A stretch of DNA of 9,058 nt from Nitrospirota bacterium (GTDB taxonomy: Bacteria > Nitrospirota > Nitrospiria > Nitrospirales > UBA8639): assembly GCA_029865515.1 (NCBI GenBank), contig JAOUGQ010000112.1, positions 1 to 9,058 of the forward strand, given 5' to 3'. Shown here piece after piece: positions 6,784 to 9,058 of this stretch (positions within the stretch are counted from its first letter, which is position 1; each line of letters starts with the position of its first letter). Below the pieces are notes generated by a model. That model had not been told where the DNA came from. It made no database searches and worked only from the letters and a program-made list of their open reading frames with translations. The position numbers and the translations under genes were made by a program.

Positions 6784-7021
6784 TGGCCACAGAGAGATTG
6801 CCACTGACAATCGGGGGCATGACGGCTGCTGTTTTTTCGGCTTAGACCCCATTCTTAATTGTATCTGAACGTATTCGTCAACTGAGTCCCAGGTGTTTAT
6901 AGCGCATTTGACAGGGTACTAGAATTTCCGGTAGATCACCTCAGGTTTTCCCCTATGGATTGTTTGTCCCTTTTACCAGGAAAATATCCTTGACGGTTGC
7001 AAGAGCGCGGGTAGGGTATCG

Positions 7022-7564
7022 ATGAAAAAAACGAATTCACCAAGGTCTTCAGGTAGCCGGGAAACGTTTCTGATTTTCATGGTCGTGGTTTGTGGCATTA
7101 TGGCTACGCTTTCAGTCAATCTGCTCAACCAACCTGCTTCGGCCCCTGGCGAAGCCAAAGTGGTTGACTCTACCAATCAAGACCAAAAGGATACCGTTCC
7201 GGAAAAAGCTGCATCGGTGGCGCTCCTTGACGTGCCGTTGGCCACCGGCACCGAGCCGCTGGATAAGCTGTTTGTTCAATCCGGATGTGCGGTCTGTCAT
7301 ACTATCCCTGGTATTGCCCCTGCTCAAGGACGAGAAGGGCCCCCGTTAGTATTAGGCACCAATGGACCGCTTCGATTGGCAGACCCTCAATACCAAGGGA
7401 CGGCTACGACGGTTCGTGAATATATCCAGGAGTCGATTTTGAATCCAGGGGTGTATGTCGTACCCGGTTACTCTGATCGGGTCATGCCCCGGTGGTATGG
7501 AAAGCGGCTCAATGCATTGGCTTTGGATCGCATTGCCGCGTATTTGGAAGATGTGAAAGAGTAA
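7022..7564 (+). CDS. Membrane-anchored monohaem c-type cytochrome
   Basis: The 180-residue protein has a basic N-terminus and one TM helix (about 15-35) with no clear cleavage site. A flexible charged/Ala-Pro linker (about 37-75) follows, then a class I cytochrome c domain (about 77-178). The haem site is C-A-V-C-H at 89-93, with His93 as proximal ligand, and 'V-M-P-R-W-Y' places Met155 as the likely sixth ligand. The C-terminal helix 'L-D-R-I-A-A-Y-L' closes the fold. It should sit in the periplasm tethered to the inner membrane and pass electrons between respiratory components; the partners are unknown. The segment 'G-R-E-G-P-P-L' after the haem site resembles soluble class I domains fused to oxidases, but no oxidase genes are here. 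The Shine-Dalgarno is weak (GTAGGGT just upstream). It stands alone, convergent with the barrel gene. Confidence 0.92.
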   Translation: MKKTNSPRSSGSRETFLIFMVVVCGIMATLSVNLLNQPASAPGEAKVVDSTNQDQKDTVPEKAASVALLDVPLATGTEPLDKLFVQSGCAVCHTIPGIAPAQGREGPPLVLGTNGPLRLADPQYQGTATTVREYIQESILNPGVYVVPGYSDRVMPRWYGKRLNALALDRIAAYLEDVKE

Positions 7565-7593
7565 GCGCCAGGCGACCTTCTCCAACGTCTCTT

Positions 7594-7677
7594 CACCTGC
7601 CTGACTGTTGCCCTGTTTTCCTCCCAGCTCGAGTGAGAAAGCGATCAGTCTGTGGATGTTCTGAATTCAGGCGGGTG
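7594..7677. other. Inverted repeat between the convergent cytochrome and barrel genes
   Basis: CACCTGCCTGA (7594-7604) can pair with TCAGGCGGGTG (7667-7677): 11 pairs including one G-U, with a 62-base loop. It lies in the 148-base gap between two convergent stop codons, where a shared terminator would be expected. Neither arm is followed by a T tract, so it is not a standard intrinsic terminator. Confidence 0.35.
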
Positions 7678-7712
7678 GATTGTAATGGTGCTTGATCATG
7701 ACTCGCAGGGGT

Positions 7713-8240
7713 TTAGGGTTGAAATCGGAAACCAAATAGCATTCCGATGTTCAGATTATCGCTACCCACTCGGTTGTTTAAATCAATATTTTGAAAGGTG
7801 AAGATGAGTGTGCTTGCCAGGGAAATGGTCTGGTTGATTTTGAAGGCCGCTGTTGCCCCAAAGGGAAACGTATAGCTGACATCGTCATCACTCCGTCGGC
7901 CTCGATCCAAATCCGCATAGACGAACCCTAATCCGCCAAAAGGAATGATAGCCACGGCACCCAAGGGAATGTGATATCGGGCAATGCCGGCAAATGTGAT
8001 TTGGCTGAGGTCTCCACCGGGAGAAATCAAGAGTTGTGGCCCGACGGAAAAGTGCGAGTCCAGATAATAGTCTCCTTGGAAACTCAGCGTGAACACGGTG
8101 TCATCGACGGTATCCGCCAAGAAACCAATATCCGTGCCAAACCCCCACCGGCTTTCTGCCCGCACGTGAGGACTGCTGACGGAGAGAAAAAAGAGTACAG
8201 CCAAAATCGCAAAGATGGTCTTTACCCACTTGTCTACCAT
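7713..8240 (-). CDS. Small outer-membrane beta-barrel protein (porin-like, OmpA/OmpW-sized)
   Basis: The 175-residue precursor has a Sec signal peptide: positive N-terminus (K4, K7), a hydrophobic core at about 9-22 and a likely cleavage after V-R-A (26-28). The mature chain of about 147 residues alternates hydrophobic and polar residues with many Gly and aromatics, such as 'T-F-A-G-I-A-R-Y' and 'P-F-G-G-L-G-F-V-Y'. It ends in 'G-M-L-F-G-F-R-F-Q-P', giving an aromatic-rich last strand. This is consistent with an 8-stranded outer-membrane barrel; ligand or role unknown. I start at 8240 because AGGAGA lies 9 bases upstream (8250-8255) and a signal peptide begins exactly there. The frame is open to an ATG at 8315, but this would add 25 hydrophilic residues before the signal peptide. 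A long leader with inverted repeats lies upstream. Confidence 0.8.
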   Translation of the reverse strand: MVDKWVKTIFAILAVLFFLSVSSPHVRAESRWGFGTDIGFLADTVDDTVFTLSFQGDYYLDSHFSVGPQLLISPGGDLSQITFAGIARYHIPLGAVAIIPFGGLGFVYADLDRGRRSDDDVSYTFPFGATAAFKINQTISLASTLIFTFQNIDLNNRVGSDNLNIGMLFGFRFQP

Positions 8241-8334
8241 TATGCCTTTTCTCCTGCTTGGATGAATGCCTTGATTGAGTTGAGAGGCAAAGATACCACT
8301 CTCGGATTCATACATCCATCACCTTTGAACAAAG

Positions 8335-8368
8335 CGGACATTTTGTATCCAAATCCTATCCATGTCCG
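8335..8368. other. Perfect 7-bp inverted repeat upstream of the barrel gene
   Basis: CGGACAT (8335-8341) and ATGTCCG (8362-8368) are exact inverted copies separated by 20 bases. They lie 95-128 bases ahead of the barrel start at 8240. On the - strand the spacer contains repeated GGAT units. It could be an operator with half-sites about 27 bases apart centre to centre, or an mRNA hairpin. I could not place a good -35/-10 pair nearby. Confidence 0.35.
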
Positions 8369-8397
8369 GTATCCAGCTTTCTTCCGCTCTCCCCTAT

Positions 8398-8431
8398 GAA
8401 TTCGGAGGTTGAGCTACGACCATCCGAATTC
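8398..8431. other. Strong stem-loop with 9-bp perfect arms between lipoprotein and barrel genes
   Basis: GAATTCGGA (8398-8406) and TCCGAATTC (8423-8431) are perfect inverted copies. The pairing extends by GGT (8407-8409) with ACC (8419-8421), leaving A8422 bulged, for about 12 pairs around a 9-base loop. No T tract follows on either strand, so it is not a classical terminator. It begins a run of three hairpins reaching 8496. It may be an RNA processing or stability element between the two leftward genes, or part of a dispersed palindrome. Confidence 0.6.
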
Positions 8432-8441
8432 GCAGGAGAAG

Positions 8442-8496
8442 AGGACGGCTTTCGTCCTTACCGACCTCCCCCCTAGGTGTCTAGAGAGACTTGGGG
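8442..8496. other. Two further stem-loops downstream of the lipoprotein gene
   Basis: AGGACG/CGTCCT (8442-8447, 8453-8458) forms a 6-bp stem with a 5-base loop. Next, CCCC (8470-8473) pairs with GGGG (8493-8496) around an inner GTCT/AGAC stem (8479-8482, 8487-8490). The second structure could terminate or protect the leftward lipoprotein message (stop at 8551), but it lacks a T run. With the stem at 8398-8431 these make a 100-base structured block with no coding potential. Confidence 0.4.
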
Positions 8497-8550
8497 TTAT
8501 GGAAGGTGCGTCAGCCTATGGCAATGACGTGTATTGAGGAATTGAGGACG

Positions 8551-8820
8551 TTATTTATGGGTCGCATCCTCAACCATTTTTTCCGTGCTATCCACCGCTT
8601 CCTTGACCGCTTCCCCGGTTTTTTCTGAAGCCTCATTGATGGCTGCCCCGGTGTGTTCCATGGTTTCCTTGACGGAATCGGTTGTCTTTTCGATTGCTTG
8701 ATCGACTGCTGTTCCAGCCTGTTCGGCCGGGCCTTCTTTTTGTTCCCCGCACCCTGATGTCGAAAAAGCTAATCCACATACGAACAATACACTCAACCCG
8801 ACTAAGGGGAATCGTTTCAT
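8551..8820 (-). CDS. Small lipoprotein with LEA/apolipoprotein-like amphipathic helix repeats
   Basis: This is an 89-residue precursor with a lipoprotein signal: Lys-Arg at 2-3, a hydrophobic core at 5-19 and the lipobox S-T-S-G-C giving lipidated Cys24. The 65-residue mature part is almost all charged and Ala-rich helix with a loose repeat of about 11 residues ('A-x-x-E-A-x-E-K-T-G-E-A-V-K-E-A-V', residues 33-85), the pattern of LEA-like or apolipoprotein-like amphipathic helices. It lacks Trp and Tyr. It should be anchored to the inner or outer membrane facing the periplasm. The residue after Cys is Gly, not Asp, so the inner-membrane avoidance signal is absent. A perfect AGGAGGT (8834-8828) sits 7 bases before the ATG, and a promoter lies upstream, so it is probably well expressed. 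Function is not known; a stress or envelope-protection role is only inference. Confidence 0.85.
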   Translation of the reverse strand: MKRFPLVGLSVLFVCGLAFSTSGCGEQKEGPAEQAGTAVDQAIEKTTDSVKETMEHTGAAINEASEKTGEAVKEAVDSTEKMVEDATHK

Positions 8821-8866
8821 AGCACAGACCTCCTGTTAAAAGTGAAAAACGCCTTGGGGTCCATCC

Positions 8867-8934
8867 TTGGTCCCTCGTGTCAAAGTGGAAAAGAACAACC
8901 AGGTAGGGAATGTTGAATGAGATACGAGGACCAA
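8867..8934 (-). promoter_or_regulatory. Stem-loop in the leader of the lipoprotein mRNA
   Basis: On the - strand TTGGTCCTCGT (8934-8924) pairs with ACGAGGGACCAA (8878-8867): 11 pairs with a single bulged G and a 45-base loop. It lies between the predicted transcription start (near 8952) and the ribosome binding site, leaving the AGGAGGT unpaired. It could stabilise the message or bind a regulator. Chance is possible but less likely at this length. Confidence 0.45.
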
Positions 8935-8958
8935 TGCGTGCTTGAATGAACTAAATCT

Positions 8959-8986
8959 ATTGTAACCTAAAAAGATAAAAGATCAA
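8959..8986 (-). promoter_or_regulatory. Sigma-70-type promoter of the lipoprotein gene
   Basis: Read leftward, TTGATC (8986-8981) and TACAAT (8964-8959) are separated by 16 bases. The -10 matches TATAAT at 5 of 6 positions and the -35 matches TTGACA at 4 of 6. The surrounding 9058-8940 stretch is markedly AT-rich, with T runs upstream of the -35 that could act as an UP element. The predicted start near 8952 gives a leader of about 130 bases. Confidence 0.55.
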
Positions 8987-9047
8987 TGAATATTACGTAA
9001 AAAATTTTAGGTGGACTTTTGCGTCATATATCGTGAAAAAAGATCAA
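8977..9047. repeat. Direct repeat of a 10-mer at and upstream of the lipoprotein promoter
   Basis: AAAAGATCAA occurs at 8977-8986 and again at 9038-9047, 61 bases apart (close to six helical turns). The first copy contains the -35 hexamer on the - strand. It may be a pair of binding sites or a coincidence of AT-rich sequence. Confidence 0.3.
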
Positions 9048-9058
9048 GATTTTCAGTT

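Larger units (their letters stand above)
6421..7021. other. 600-base gene-free region between divergent YheT-like and cytochrome genes
   Basis: The two flanking genes point away from each other, so both promoters should lie here. I find no convincing protein gene. Open frames crossing 6571-6852 and 6625-6807 translate a palindromic repeat and lack family features or good ribosome binding sites. Contents noted: overlapping alternative stems at 6562-6596, a palindrome cluster at 6702-6783, and a TTGACA at 6908-6913 with no good -10 at normal spacing. A TTGACG at 6990-6995 is also present, but it is too close to the cytochrome start to be convincing. No clear sigma-70 promoter could be assigned to either gene. 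Confidence 0.6.

Noticed and set aside
6625..6807. Open frame of 60 residues on the + strand
   Set aside because: It is the other-strand reading of the same repeat and has no Shine-Dalgarno or recognisable protein features.
6815..6840. T6 tract as an intrinsic terminator
   Set aside because: No stable stem directly precedes the T run; only a weak four-pair hairpin that includes the Ts in its loop could be drawn.
6571..6852. Open frame of 93 residues on the - strand
   Set aside because: It reads through the palindromic repeat cluster, giving low-complexity Pro/Arg/Cys-rich sequence with no domain; such frames are typical by-products of these repeats.
6908..6936. TTGACA with a possible -10 as a promoter for the cytochrome gene
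   Set aside because: The -35 is perfect, but at 16-18 bases the -10 candidates match poorly, and the TAGAAT present is only 6 bases away.
8241..8315. 25-residue N-terminal extension of the barrel protein
   Set aside because: It would place a hydrophilic stretch before a clear signal peptide; AGGAGA directly upstream supports the start at 8240.
7971..8399. Open frame of 142 residues on the + strand opposite the barrel gene
   Set aside because: It is antisense to the signal peptide and barrel coding region, and no conserved motif or ribosome binding site supports it.

Overview
This 9.06 kb window is an ordinary-looking stretch of bacterial chromosome carrying eight genes. The base composition is moderate, and spacing is loose except for one 4-base gene overlap. 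The mix includes a membrane c-di-GMP enzyme, an HDOD protein, a DUF3422 protein, a YheT-type hydrolase, an anchored monohaem cytochrome c, a small outer-membrane barrel and a small lipoprotein. This points to a Gram-negative respiratory bacterium. The overall protein style reminds me of Nitrospirota (Nitrospira-like), but that is an impression only. No tRNA, rRNA, CRISPR array, transposase or phage gene is visible.

Left (1-1871, + strand): the window opens inside a gene whose C-terminal tail resembles the ends of very large repeat-rich surface proteins. It overlaps by ATGA a diguanylate cyclase with a two-TM periplasmic sensor, a PAS domain, a GGEEF active site and an intact RxxD inhibitory site. 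A clear intrinsic terminator follows.

Middle (1914-6420, - strand): in transcription order these are a YheT-like alpha/beta hydrolase, a DUF3422 protein, an HDOD protein with all HD-type metal residues lost, and a TIGR04255-type protein. Gaps of 178, 253 and 107 bases argue against tight coupling, although they could be co-transcribed.

Right (6421-9058): a 600-base gene-free stretch holds a cluster of palindromes typical of a dispersed intergenic repeat. A + strand anchored cytochrome c then converges on a - strand outer-membrane beta-barrel gene. Upstream of the barrel lies a 310-base intergenic region rich in stem-loops, followed by a - strand lipoprotein with LEA/apolipoprotein-like helix repeats. 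The lipoprotein has its own recognisable promoter, a structured leader and a textbook Shine-Dalgarno.

The functional themes are second-messenger signalling and stress regulation (GGDEF, HDOD) plus cell-envelope proteins. I do not see a coherent new multi-gene system. The most worthwhile oddities are the possible surface protein/cyclase coupling, the structured intergenic palindromes, the poorly understood DUF3422 and TIGR04255 families, and the lipoprotein leader.
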